DNA of 64,000 nucleotides from Wolfiporia cocos (GCA_029448655.1 JACCLO010000012.1:372001-436000); one strand, 5' to 3'; positions 11,524 to 22,999 are shown, numbered from the stretch's first letter. Numbers and translations are program-made. Notes: a model not told the origin generated them from the sequence alone.

Positions 11524-11892
11524 AGTTCCTTTTCAGGTAACTCCTTCTGAATTCACAAGTTTCAGGGATATGACCCCTTTCTGGTGCTGTGTTGTCTTAT
11601 TTGTGGTGGTAGACTTCCACGTAGATTCCTTTTCAGGTAATCTCTTCTGGGGGTACCATATTTCCCAGGGTATGTGTGTGCGCTTTATTTTTTGTTAATC
11701 AGAGTTGGCTTCTCTGATGACTAAGACCTCTTAAACTTCCTTTTCAGGTAGTAGCTGGTGTAGTCAGGTGCGGTTATTTTTTACCGAGGTTGCATTCCTC
11801 GTTTCCCCGATTGTGTAGTCCTAGCCTTATTCCCATTGTCGTTGTTCGATTGTCATTCAGGTTAGGTGTGAGGACTGCGTCGTGGGGTGAAG

Positions 11893-12292
11893 TGTCACAG
11901 TACGCTGTGGCATGCCCTCGGTGACTGGTAATGAGACCTGTAGATTAGATAACGGACATGTCGTAGCTAACATAGGGCGTTAGCTAGACTCACGGTCACA
12001 TTAGTTATATGATGTGTAACGTAGTTACATCTGTTACACCTGGCGCCTTACTGTGCATGGGCCTCTTAAGGGCAGGTAGCTTAGTAGTAGTGTGCCATGT
12101 ACTTAGCACAGCGATGTCTGAGGCTTACACCTCAGATGTATCATTCTCATCCCTAGGGCTAGTCCCTGGTTCCTCCAACCTGCATGCTGGGCTGTGCCCC
12201 TCTTAGACTGTCTGAACTGGTGATAGGGCCTGCGGTGGTACTTAGAGGCAATACAGCAAGGCCTGGTATCACGGTACAAGGTAACCGTGATA
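11893..12292 (+). mobile_element. Family C solo LTR (400 bp)
   Basis: It starts TGTCACAGTACGCTGTGGCA and ends AACCGTGATA with an exact TGAAG duplication (11888-11892 and 12293-12297). The family ends in TA rather than CA, also seen at 29916. The hairpin TCTGAGG/CCTCAGA with loop CTTACA is at 12117-12136. Confidence 0.8.
12117..12136 (+). promoter_or_regulatory. LTR hairpin with CTTAC loop (family C)
   Basis: Stem TCTGAGG/CCTCAGA closes the loop CTTACA, just downstream of the TATA-like TGTACTTA. Compared with family D (TCTGGGG/CCCCAGA) one stem pair is exchanged on both sides, as expected for a conserved structure. Confidence 0.6.
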
Positions 12293-12414
12293 TGAAGGGT
12301 TTCACCAAGGTGGATAGTCTTGGTTACTAATTCTTCGTGATTGTTATCCCTACGGTGGAAATGTACGATGGTACTTTTTGACACAGAATACTGACTATGT
12401 AACCCTCAAGGTAC

Positions 12415-12976
12415 TGTCACGGATAACCCGTAGGGGGTCCCCACATCCCTCACTATGTATGTATGGGTGCCACTGTACGTGTGCGTGCCCCTCTCGTCTT
12501 AGTTTCCTCCACATTGCGCCCTAGAATACTTCATAGACACATGACCTAGTAGACGAGCACCCATTAGGTGGCACACGTACCAGATACCCATGTGACAGGT
12601 CACCACTTCGTTACAGGTAGCGTAGCATCACGGTCACCACTAGTTACATGCGCACGGGCCATGACTTTAGGGTAACCCGCTCCGCTCTCATATCCTATAT
12701 ATAAGCTGTAGCTAGATGGGGCTTACCCCCATCTTTGAGATTCTCGTCATTGAGCCCATGGCTCCTCTCTTACAATCGTTGTGTGATCTGCTGGCCCGGG
12801 GCCCACCACTGTCTCGCTCGTCTGTGTGATAGACGACTATGTCTGCGCGCACTAGGGAATGTTCGGGCATCCCGTGTAGCCTCTGCGCTTACCGCTGGTC
12901 GGCTGTTATACAGCCTTGTTAGGCTTGGAGGATCCCCCCTGAGTCCAGGGGTCGCACAGCCTGTAAGTCTGTGACA
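12415..12976 (+). mobile_element. Family F solo LTR (562 bp), nested
   Basis: It starts TGTCACGGATAACCCG and ends AAGTCTGTGACA with an exact GGTAC duplication (12410-12414 and 12977-12981). The TATA (CTATATATAAG) is near 12696. The hairpin GATGGGG/CCCCATC with loop CTTAC is at 12715-12733. Confidence 0.85.
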
Positions 12977-13366
12977 GGTACCCCCCTAGGCCTAAGTCCT
13001 ATAGTCGCTGTAAGGTGAGGTCAAACTAGTAAGTCAAGGGTCTAATAAGAGGGGGAGTCGCCGAGCTGTGTGAGGCAGGGTGGTAGCATGCATAGAGAGT
13101 AGTCAATAGACTGGGGGCACTCGCACCCCACAGCTGAGATTGATTGAGCTGAGGTTGTAAGACCTCAGCATCGTCGTATATATACATGTTGTAGCACAGC
13201 CGCTGTACCTAAGTACTACCCTAAAGTAATTGTCTGTGCGTATCATACATCACATGCATATAACGGTCAGGTGCTACCGGATCACCGGGCCAGTGGTAAT
13301 CTAAGCGCGTAGCATATAGTATCTAATCTACAGGGGTCACGTGACATACCGGGCAAGGGGACACCG

Positions 13367-13419
13367 TGGCGTAGTGGGCTAAACGGCCATAGAGTCTCAC
13401 GGGGAACGTGGTTCGACCC
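13367..13419 (+). promoter_or_regulatory. tRNA-like A and B boxes inside a B-type LTR
   Basis: TGGCGTAGTGG at 13367-13377 fits the RNA polymerase III A-box consensus, and GGTTCGACCC at 13410-13419 resembles a B box, about 32 bp further on. Both read opposite to the LTR. Related B LTRs keep B-box-like sequence at 3406 and about 6188. I do not see a complete cloverleaf. Confidence 0.4.
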
Positions 13420-14369
13420 TGGGTGGAAACAGGGTGAGGACGTCACAAATAATCTGTGACACTTTTACGGGTAATCGGTCCGTTAATAGTGACACAGACT
13501 TACAACGTCTGTGTGACCGGCACAGCCGGGGATTCTCTATGGCCAAACGTCCAGCTAGTGCAAGGCACTAGCGCTGAGCCTTCAGGTGATGATGGACCTT
13601 ATAAGCCGAGATGGCGCCCCAGACTATCACAGTACGACGTACGCATGATATCCCAGCCGCAGAGTACCCCAAGTACATGTATAAGGCGTAATATACAGAG
13701 GTAGCTTCCAGGGCGACCAGTGGAACAGGGGCGACCGCAGACTAGCACGCATGTGTAACGCAGTAGAGGCGCATTGGGCGCATAGAGATGAGAATCTAAA
13801 GGATGAGGATACGTCCTCATCCCTACTGCTTTATATACATGACGGCACGCATATTGTACACTAGTTAGCTTGCCCTAAAGAGGGTCTGTGCGCAGAAGGC
13901 GCACAGACGTAACGCTGTAACTAAGTGACGCTAGTCATGTGCTACTTGTGACCGTGGTCTACATACCCTTGTCTTATCTCTACAAGATCTTATCTAAAAG
14001 TCAGGTGACTATAAACGAAAAGGACATGCCACACGATCTGTGACACAGACAAGTCAGACGAGAGAGAACGAGGGGCGGCATTGACCAGTGCACACAGAGA
14101 GGTTGAAAGAGAGGGGCATATGCCCAATTGTTGAGAATCCTAAAGATGAGGTTGTAAGACCTCATCTCGTCGTAATATATACATGCGCGGTTTGTACTAC
14201 TAGTCTGCCCTAAAGTAGTGGTCTGTGCGCTGTGCCGCAGACGTAACTAATGGACGTAACAGGTAGCGCTACATGTAACAGCTGTGACCGTCATGTGAGT
14301 GGTGCGTGAGCGCGCACCGCCCAAGGGCGCTATCTACTGAGTCAGGTGACCTTGTCGGTATCTAGGGAG

Positions 14370-14895
14370 TGACACAGACTTACCAGTCTGTGTGACCCTG
14401 GCTACAGGGGAACCCTCACACGCCTGCATAGGCACAATACCACCGCCAGATTCCTTCGCAGGGGGTCAAGATGTTGGTATGCAATCTAGCGGACGAGATA
14501 AGGCCCCGGGCCAAGAGCAGCGCAGACTAGATGGCAAGTAAGGCACTGTAGTGCATTGTTGAGAATCTTAAGGATGAGGTTGTAAGACCTCATCCATCGT
14601 ACTTTATACATGTGGTGTTGGCCAGTAATGGCCGCCCTAAAGTAGCGGTCTGTGCACCGTAACTAAGAGAGCACATGATATATGTAACTACTGTAACGTA
14701 TGTAACTAGTGTGACCATAATGTGAGCTACCTGAGGCGCACGCTACCCTACAGCGCTAACCAAACAGTCAGGTGACCTACAGTATCTGGGATGGACGAGA
14801 AGGTGGCTAAGGCTCAGAGGAGCGTCGTACGCCTAGCGGCGCCCGTGTAACCTATAGCGAGGGAGTCTAAAATATTAGTCCAATAAATTGTGACA
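14370..14895 (-). mobile_element. Family F solo LTR, innermost (526 bp)
   Basis: It starts TGACACAGACTTACCAG and ends AAATTGTGACA with an exact GGGAG duplication (14365-14369 and 14896-14900). The hairpin GGATGAGGT/ACCTCATCC is at 14572-14595, loop CTTACA in LTR sense. Confidence 0.85.
14572..14595 (-). promoter_or_regulatory. LTR hairpin with CTTAC loop (family F)
   Basis: A nine-base stem, GGATGAGGT/ACCTCATCC, closes the loop TGTAAG (CTTACA in LTR sense). It shares the loop but not the stem with families B, C and D. Confidence 0.6.
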
Positions 14896-15388
14896 GGGAG
14901 ACGCGGAGGCAGGTAGGGGTACGGCGCGGTCGCAGCTCGAGGCGATCGTGGGCAAGAACCTACAGGGGAAAGTCGTAGAGTCCTTCACGGATGATCTGTG
15001 ACAACTAGTACGCCGTTTGGTGCCATTTGTCACAGAGTGTGGCACGCTGCCTTGTGCGACAGGTGACCCAGTAGATTAGATTGTTAGATTAGATGGGGGC
15101 ACCATTACTGGCATCACATTATCACATGGTCACATCTAGCACATGACGTGTTACAGTAGTTACAAGTAGCACATGCATTGGGCTGCGGCGCATGGGCCCC
15201 TTTAGGGCGAGTAGTCTACAAGTGATGTGTCATGTACTTAGCCAAGCGAGGATTGAGGTTAGCACCTCATCCTCTAGATTCTAGTCGTTGGGCTAATACC
15301 CCTCTGCTACCTCATGCGTGCGCCCTGCCTGCCTCATCAACAGTAGGACTAGGGTTGCCTCTGTGCGGCACCTGGCTGGACGCCACTA

Positions 15389-15415
15389 AGATAGGCGACA
15401 TCAGGAACTGGCACC
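15389..15415 (+). repeat. Left terminal inverted repeat of the transposon
   Basis: The repeat begins AGATAGGCGACATCAGGAAC and continues CTGGCACC. It matches the right end with three transition differences over 27 bp. Confidence 0.85.
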
Positions 15416-16686
15416 CCTTTATGTAAGCAGCCATCACTGATGACAACGACTCTAATTGCAATGGCGTTGTTGATCTCTTCTGAAATTGAGCTGCTGGGAA
15501 CTGTTGCCTAGAGCCTAAAGATGAATTGCTAGGAAATGAAAAAATTTTAAACCTAATACATAGGATGCTTTTGACCAAAGAAACCGCCCTTTCCTAAACT
15601 CATTTTCTCGACGTTTCGAGGCATTTGATGCAAGTTTTAGTTGATGGGAAAGCTCGTTTGGCACCATCATGTGATACCACGTGATACCACGTGATGCAAC
15701 ACGTGACATAATCAACAAAAATGCGTGCATGAAAATGAGCATTAAGATCACCGACAGAGGCCGGAAAGGGCACGAAGACATGGGTAGGAAGTCGAAAGCA
15801 GCTCACACACACTTACGGAATCTACAGGTTATTACACAAAGACAACCCAATGAGCACACCGAAGCCATCAGTGAGCCACCTGAGGATTTCCAGGACTCAC
15901 CGACTCCAGAAGAACCCCGCTCACAAGTTCTTGAGGATCTAGGATCTGATTCAGACCTGGATTGTGATGCTATCAGTGTAGAAGAGCAGGCAGGGCAGGA
16001 AATTGAAAATGATTCTGCCCTGGCACACTTTGCCTTGATGCTTCAGAAGGCTCATGATGTTGCATTAGCTGCCAACAAGGAACGACAAGCAGAAAGGAAG
16101 CGGCCCCATCATTATACCCGAAATTCCAAGCAGACACATCAGAGACATGCCCAGAAGCGTCGTGCTCTGGAGAAATTGGGCCAGAAATCAATTCATGCCT
16201 TCTTTGGAAGGGCAGATCCTGACCAGGGTGTCTCAATGGCAGGACATTCAGCAGAAATACTGGATGTTGGATCTGAGTCAGAAGATTCTGGGGATGAATG
16301 TCAGGTATGTCAAGATGTGATCAATTCTAAAAGACATGCTCATAAAGACACTATTAGCCGGTAATGCCTTTGACAAGTCCATTGACTCCTGGAGATGTTG
16401 TTCTCTTGGAGATAGAGTCTCCCACACCTGATGATAAGCTTGACCCTCATGAATTGCTCAGACAAATTCATGAGGTGAAGGCTCACCTCGAAGCAGACCA
16501 GAACTCAGTGCCCACAGACATTGCTGCGACCATACCATTGTGGTGTGACTTGACAGCCCTCAAACGGGCATGTCAAGGCTTATCATTGAAATCCAAGGAT
16601 AAAAGACTTGACGTCTTCTTTCATGCTCGCATCACTGCCATGGTGGGCATGTTAAACCTATATTTGGATGAGGAGCTTCAATATGG

Positions 16687-18980
16687 TGACACAGACTAGC
16701 TGTGGGACTCACCACCTATGTGTTGAGGGAATAGGCGATGGGCTAACTAGTCAAGCGCAGTAGAGGTTTGAGTTATTCTACGGCGCAAGCCGAGAATAAT
16801 AGAACTAGAGATTAGTGGTGTCTAGCCCTAGTCTTATATACATGTGTATTGGGAGGGCACGTGCTACTAGCTAGTCGTTACCTTACCGGGTTATGTGGCT
16901 TTGCCAAGTGGCGAAGCTTATCTTATCTACTTTGTTTGTGACTCTATCTACAATGGCCGTTGTGGGCCCTAATGGCCACACCAATAGTAGGAGAGGGATT
17001 TGTGTTTGTTATCTCTTGGTAACGTGGGCGCAGCCCGGGTATAGAGGAAGCCGCATGCCGGATACCTTGTGGTATAATGGCTAGTGGACGGACTCCGTAT
17101 GATGACCAAGGCGAGACGCCAAGGTCATTATGCTATTGGACGTAAGTACCGTAGCATGTGATAATGTACCGGGCCGTATGGTAACCGGGACATGTGTTGG
17201 TCTTAGCCGTGAGGTGAGGACCGGTGTTTGGGCAACGCCGTGATGGCAGAAGCCCGGGCATTGGTATGTACCATTGCCGTGGGATGGCCGAGGAGGCCGG
17301 ACCTATAGCGATATTGCCTTGTTGCTAATATTATGCTGTATGGCCGTGTTGCCATTATTATGCGAAGGCGTGGTGCGCCCGAGGTGTCATTATGATCAGA
17401 GATCTTATGACGTGTGTGAAGCCGAGGAGGCCGACCCAATAGTACATTGCCTTGCGGCGATGTTTGTACTTGTGGACATTATTATGCAAGCGTGCCGCGC
17501 TCGGCCTGTCATTGTGATCTAGGATCTTATGACGTGGCTGGTCTTGCTATGACGGGCGAGACCTGTGACGTAGTGGTGACGATGCTATTGTCTTGACTTG
17601 TATGACGTAATCACTTGGAAGAGGCACAGCGATGCATGTTGCCTTAGTGATAGTCTATAGTCTTGTGACGTAGCGTTGTATTAGCTGGTTGACACAGACT
17701 AGCTGTGGGACTCACCACCTATGTGTTGAGGGTATAGGCGATGGGCTAACTAGTCAAGCGCAGTAGAGGTAGAGGTTATTCTACGGCGCAAGCCGAGAAT
17801 AATAGAACTAGAGAATAAAGGCGTCTAGCCCTATCGTTATATACATTGTTTATGGGAGGGCACGTGCTACTAACTAGTACTGCCTTACCGGGTTATGTGG
17901 CTTTGCCAAGTGGCGAAGCTTATCTTATCTAGTGTTTAGGACTCTCTATCTACAATGGCCGTGTAAGGCCCTAATGGCCGAACCAATCGTAAGAGAGGGA
18001 TTTGTTGGTTATCTTGTTAGAACGCGGGCACAGCCCGGGTATAGAGGAAGCCGGTTGCCGGATACCATAAGGTATAGTGGCTATTGGCCGGTCTTCGTTG
18101 GATGACCAAGGCGAGGCGCCGAGGTCGTTATGCTATTGGACCAGCAGGTACCGTAGCATGTGTTATGTCCGGACCGGAAGGTAACCGGGACATGTGTTGG
18201 ACTTAGCCGTGAGGCGAGGTCCGGTGTTTGGGCAACGCCGTGATGGCAGAAGCCCGGGACTTGGGGAACGCCGAGTCCGTGGGAGGCCGAGGAGGCCGTG
18301 ACCTATAGCGATATTGCCTTGTTGCTAATATAGTGCTGTATGGTCGTGTTGACATAATTATGCGAAGGCGTGCCGCGCCTGAGGTGTCATTGTGATCAAG
18401 GATCTTATGACGTGTGGGAAGCCGGAGAGGCCAACCCAATAGGACATTGCCTTGCGGCGATGTTTGGTGTTGTGGACATTATTATGCGAGCGTGCCGCGC
18501 TCGGCCTATCATTATGATCTAAGATCTTATGACGTGGCTGGTCTAGCTTGTAAGGGCGAGACCTATGACGTATGCATGACGTTGCTATTGTATTGGACTT
18601 GTATGACGCATTGCTGGATGAGGCACAGCGAAGCACGTTGCCTTAGCGATGATGTCATTAGTCTAGACGTAGCGGTGTATGCTGGTCATGTGGTTGATAA
18701 GCCCTGTTAAGAGCTTGTCGTATGGCAATGGGAGTTAACCCGTAGATAACTTGTAGTTAGACGTATAAATCCCGGATAAATTGCTATAATCATAGGAAAA
18801 ATGCTGTAAGCCCCAGATAAATCTGTGACACTGGTCATGTGGCTGATAAGCCCAGTTAAGGGCTTGCCGTGGTGGCAATGGGAGTTAACCTGTAGATAAC
18901 TTGTAGTTAGATGTATAAATCCTGGATAAATTGCTATAATCGTAGGAAAAATGCTGTAAGCCCCAGATAAATCTGTGACA
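16687..18980 (-). mobile_element. Family A LTR in the transposase, itself carrying an A LTR
   Basis: It starts TGACACAGACTAGCTGTGGG and ends CCCCAGATAAATCTGTGACA with an exact TATGG duplication (16682-16686 and 18981-18985). Without the inner copy it is about 1148 bp. Removing it restores the reading frame across the junction. Confidence 0.9.
17690..18830 (-). mobile_element. Inner family A solo LTR (1141 bp)
   Basis: It has the same ends as the host LTR, with an exact CTGGT duplication (17685-17689 and 18831-18835). The uninterrupted target sequence, GTATTAGCTGGTCATGTGG, is present in the sister copy near 22690, which confirms the insertion. The two LTRs are highly similar, so the family jumped into its own copy recently. 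Confidence 0.9.
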
Positions 18981-19454
18981 TATGGATGGCGCGAAGCATC
19001 ACTCATTGCCACGAAAATGCAAGGTTATGGCAAGCATTATGCCCGCAATCTGCACACCTGGATCTGTCAATATATGACTGACAACAAACTCCCCCTTCAC
19101 CGCTATGGAAGTTGTTCAACCTCTGTTCTTGATGATGCGGATATCACACAATCTATACAGCTCTGACTCCTTGAGAAGGCCTCTACCAGCTATGTCTGTG
19201 CCCAGGATGTTGTCGAAATTGTGGCAACACCTGAAATACAAGATAAGCTTGAATATGGTGTGATGCAAACATCAATCACTGTCCGTACCGCTCAAAGGTG
19301 GCTGCGCAAGCTTGATTGGCGATATCGGCGGAAATCAAATGGAATGTACGTTGATGGCCATGAACGTGATGATGTCATTGAATATCAGAGCACATTTGTC
19401 AAACTATGGGCAGAATATGAGAAGCGCATGGTCACATACGATAATGATGGCAAT

Positions 19455-19888
19455 TGACGCAGAACTGTCATTATGCACTATGTTATAACGCCGGGTTGAT
19501 ATCGTCCAGTACCGAGTAGGTGGTAGAAGTGGTTGTCGCTACCACTCAAGAGTACAAGGCCCCAGACTAGCACGCAAAGAGGGAGTACTGAGGGACTAAG
19601 CCCAACGTTGAATATCATCAGTCTGAGGTGTAAGCCTCAGACGTCGCAAGCTTATATACATGTGAGTCATGTACGCTACTGTTATCGGACCAGCCCTAAA
19701 GGCATGGTCTGTGCGTACGCTGATATAAGACAATCACGTGTATGTATATGAGATAAGCAAGCAAGGCGCTGACCAGAGAGGGGGGCTACGCATAACCGTT
19801 ACACTACTTGGCACAGATCACATGACTATCTACGATGAGTTTGAGAGTTCAATCCTGAGACGGGGAGAGGGAGAAATAATCTGTGACA
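19455..19888 (-). mobile_element. Family B solo LTR in the transposase (434 bp)
   Basis: It starts TGACGCAGAACTG and ends AATAATCTGTGACA with an exact GCAAT duplication (19450-19454 and 19889-19893). The hairpin GTCTGAGG/CCTCAGAC is at 19621-19642 with loop CTTACA in LTR sense, and the minus-strand TATA (CTTATATACATG) is near 19651. Removal joins the frame across DGN|ISTTPKG. Confidence 0.9.
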
Positions 19889-20202
19889 GCAATATCAGCA
19901 CTACACCCAAGGGATTCCCCGTTCCGGACGGCCATTTCCGGCTCTATCTTGTCACACATGATGAATCAACATTTTATGCAAATGATCACCGTAAAACCAA
20001 GTGGATACACTCAAGTGAAAAATCTGCGCCACAGCGGAAGGGGAAGGGTGCATCGTTGATGGTCTCCGATTTTTTAACACCTGATTGGGGACCTTTAATT
20101 CATGGAAATCAGTGAGTCACTACCAATTGTTAACTTACCTAGCTAACTAGTGCCTACTAGAGCTGCGAGGCTGATCTGGAAGGCTGGAACAAATCGCGAT
20201 GG

Positions 20203-20856
20203 TGTCACAGTTTTGGGACATATTACCATTTTTTCCATATTTTTACCTATTTTCCTGGTATTTCTACGAGCATATTTACGGTTACGCTGTTAAGCGCCCA
20301 TACTACACGTACACCTGCACAAACAACACGTACATAACACAGTTACACGTCTACTGACCCTAACAACGCATACATAACACGGTTATACGCAACTATTACT
20401 CAGCGGCCTAACCTCCGAAGTCACGCACCTTACTAATCCCCGATACTGGGATATGTCACAACACTTACACCCTTCGGCCCGTGTTTTATCACATGCCAAC
20501 TGCACCTTCTGACTCATATCCCGACCGGGCTATGTCATTAGTGCTTACCCATCTTAGTCACCTCGTTTCTTACTGGTGCGGCCATTACCGGCGCACATGG
20601 TCTACTAGGTAGTTAGGACTTAGCTGTATTCCGCCGTATGGCGCACAGACCGCATAGTTGTTTGGTCCCTCTAGGGGTTACCAAACACCGCATGTATATA
20701 AGCTGAGGATATCCTTTGGATATACCTTAGATTTGTTCTCTTGTATAGCATCGAGTTACATCCTACCTCCTGCTCCACACTATCTCCTCCCCCAGTCGCT
20801 TTAAGCTCCTCAAGCTATATCGACTATTGGTGAGTCCCACAGATCAGTCTGTGTCA
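20203..20856 (+). mobile_element. Family E solo LTR in the transposase (654 bp)
   Basis: It starts TGTCACAGTTTTGGGACA and ends CAGTCTGTGTCA with an exact GATGG duplication (20198-20202 and 20857-20861). The TATA (TGTATATAAG) is near 20693. It splits the transposase between NRDG and WFGAKDLL. Confidence 0.9.
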
Positions 20857-21693
20857 GATGGTTGGTTTGGGGCCAAAGACTTACTGAAGCAGGTTGAGAT
20901 CGCAATTGATCTCTTCAAAGCAAAGACCAATGGCTGGGCTGTAGGTCTGTGGATGTTTGACAATGCTCCTAGCCACCAGAGATGAGCAGCAGATGCACTC
21001 TCTGCACACAGAATGCCCAAGGGTCCAAAGGCAGGATGGACGCACCGCAAATATGGCCCTAAGATGCAGAATGGGACCTTCCCAGATGGCTCTTCCCAGG
21101 CTCTATATTTCCCCGATGACCACCCAGTAATGCCTGGCTGGTTTAAGGGTATGGAGCACATTATTCACGAGCGCAATCTCTGGCCAGCAAATGGACTTAA
21201 GGCACAGTGCGATGGCTTCAAATGCCCTTCAGGACAAGCAGACTGTTGCTGCCGCCGACTGTTATTCACGCAGCCCGATTTCATCGATCAGAAGTCTCAG
21301 CTCGAAGAATACATCACGTTGCGTGGTCACCTGTGTGACTATTATCCAAAGTACCATTGCGAGCTCAATTTCATTGAGCAATACTGGGGCCATGCTAAGA
21401 TGCATTACTGTACAAGCCCTCAGACATCTGACATTAATGAAATGGAGCAGAACGTGCTGTGCTGCCTAGACAACGTATCCCTTCTGTCAATTTGAAGGTC
21501 CGTTTACTCAGTAGAGGCTCATATAGTATTTTACTAATATCATTGACCCTAGGTATGCAAATCGTTCGGCGCGCTTTATCTCAGCGTACATGCAAGGGCT
21601 ATCGGGTGCTGAAGCTGTCTGGGCAAATCGGAAATATCATGGGCATCGTACTTTACCTCCTGCGCTGGCCGCAGAGCTCAAACGTGAGGCTAG

Positions 21694-22848
21694 TGACACG
21701 GATTTACCGTGGGACTCACCAGGCCTATATCCTGTTATGGAAGTTGACTAGGTGAGGGTATATCCAATGCAGCAGAGCGGGTGGAGTGTGCTTCTACGGC
21801 GGACGCCGAGAAGAATAGAACTAAAGTTAAAGGGCGTCAAGCCCCTACTTATATACATGTTTAGTGGATGGTTACGTGCTACTAGCTAGCTGTTACCATT
21901 CCGGGTTATGTGGCTTTGCCAATGGGCGAAGCGCTATCTTATCTGATGTTTATGGACTCTATCTAGAATGGCCGTGGAAGGCCCTAATGGCCGAACCAAT
22001 CGTAGAAGAGGGATTATACCTTTATCTTGTGTTTAACGCGGGTGCAGCCCGGGTATAAGGGAAGCCGTGAGCTGGATACCTTGCGGTATAATGGCTATTG
22101 GACGGACTTTGTTGAATGACCAAGGCGAGACGCCGAGGTCGTAATGCTATTGGACCCGTTGGTACCGTAGCATGTGATATGTCCGGACCGGAAGGTGACC
22201 GGGACATGTGTTGGTCTTAGCCGTGAGGCGAGGACCGGTGTTTGGGCAACGCCGTGATGGCAGAAGCCCGGGACTTGGTATGTACCGAGTCCGTGGGATG
22301 GCCATGAAGGCCGGACCTATAGCGATATTGCCTTGTTGCTAATATTATGCTGTATGGTCGTGTTGCCATTATTATGCGAGGGCGTGGCACGTCTGAGGTG
22401 TCATTATGATCAAGGATCTTATGACGTGTGGGAAGCCAGGATGGCCGACCCAATAGAACATTGCCTTGCGGCGATGTTTGTACTTGTGGACATTATTATG
22501 CGAGCGTGCTGCGCTCGGCCTGTCATTGTGATCTAGGATCTTATGACGTGGCTGGTCTAGCTCTGACGGGCAAGACCAATGATGTAGCGGTGACGATGCT
22601 ATTGTCTAGACTTGTATGACATAGTCACTGGAAGAGGCACAGCGATGCACGTTGCCTTAGTGCTAAGTCTATAGTCTTGTGACGTAGCGTTGTATTAGCT
22701 GGTCATGTGGTTGATAAGCCCAGTTAAGGGCTTGTTGTGGTGGCAATGGGAGTTAACCCGTAGATAACTTGTAGTTAGACGTATAAATCCCGGATAAATT
22801 GCTATAATTGTAGGAAAAATGCTGTAAGCCCCAGATAAATCTGTGACA
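21694..22848 (-). mobile_element. Family A solo LTR in the transposase C-terminus
   Basis: It starts TGACACGGATTTACCGTGGG and ends CCCCAGATAAATCTGTGACA with an exact GCTAG duplication (21689-21693 and 22849-22853), 1155 bp. It separates the last lysine and stop codon from the rest of the transposase. Confidence 0.9.
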
Positions 22849-22972
22849 GCTAGGAAATGACAAATGATGTATTTTGTATGCTAGTAGCAACATTGCAATC
22901 GACTTCGACATACCACAAATTTCCAACAAGAATTTGGCAGCTTAGTAAGCATCACGTGTATGATTACGTAAA

Positions 22973-22999
22973 GGTGCCAGTTTCTGGTGTCACCTATCT
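22973..22999 (-). repeat. Right terminal inverted repeat of the transposon
   Basis: Read on the minus strand it begins AGATAGGTGACACCAGAAAC, matching the left end at 15389-15415, with TA directly outside. Confidence 0.85.

Larger units (their letters stand above)
12379..13461 (-). mobile_element. Family B-like LTR with a nested F LTR
   Basis: It starts TGACACAGAATACTGAC and ends AATAATCTGTGACA with an exact CTTTT duplication (12374-12378 and 13462-13466). Net length is about 516 bp after removing 12415-12976. The hairpin GCTGAGGT/ACCTCAGC is at 13148-13169 and the minus-strand TATA (TATATATACATG) is near 13178. It contains tRNA-like promoter boxes at 13367-13419. Confidence 0.8.
14041..14993 (-). 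mobile_element. Family F LTR inserted in the end of another F LTR
   Basis: It starts TGACACAGACAAGTC. An ATCTG duplication (14036-14040 and 14994-14998) places it inside the last ten bases of the outer F LTR. Its own right end (TTCACGGATG) is unusual. It carries the hairpin GATGAGGT/ACCTCATC at 14145-14166. Confidence 0.55.
13490..15003 (-). mobile_element. Family F LTR, outer member of a triple nest
   Basis: It starts TGACACAGACTTACAACG and ends GATCTGTGACA. The duplication has one mismatch (AATAG at 13485-13489, ACTAG at 15004-15008). A minus-strand TATA (TTTATATACATG) is near 13831, with a GGATGAGG/CCTCATCC inverted repeat at about 13802-13823. Net length without 14041-14993 is about 556 bp. 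Confidence 0.7.
15780..22860 (+). pseudogene. DDE transposase (IS630/Tc1-like), broken by four LTRs
   Basis: The start MGRKSKAAHTHLRNL is typical of this fungal transposase family. Coding blocks: 15780-16304, 16358-16686, 18986-19454, 19894-20111, 20161-20202, 20862-21497, 21553-21693 and 22854-22860. GT-AG introns lie at 16305-16357, 20112-20160 and 21498-21552; the other gaps are LTR insertions. The acidic catalytic residues appear in THDES (about 19956), FDNAPSH (about 20957) and ELNFIEQYWG (about 21365). The block GMYVDGHERDD precedes the catalytic domain, and the C-terminus is RYANRSARF through EARK and a stop. In-frame TGA codons at 19164, 20983 and 21493 break the frame even without LTRs; the last two sit where the family usually has arginine, consistent with CGA-to-TGA decay. 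Family assignment is by motif memory. Confidence 0.85.
15389..22999 (+). mobile_element. IS630/Tc1/mariner-type DNA transposon, LTR-riddled
   Basis: Both ends carry an inverted repeat beginning AGATAGG(C/T)GACA and are flanked by TA (15387-15388 and 23000-23001), the duplication typical of this superfamily. Removing four LTR insertions with their 5-bp duplications shortens it from 7611 to about 3054 bp and leaves one intron-containing transposase gene. The whole element sits inside a family C LTR. Confidence 0.85.

Noticed and set aside
11526..11760. A CRISPR-like or satellite array from the repeated TTCCTTTTCAGG
   Set aside because: The shared motif is only about 12 bp, spacing is irregular and units do not align outside it; CRISPR arrays are also not expected in fungi.
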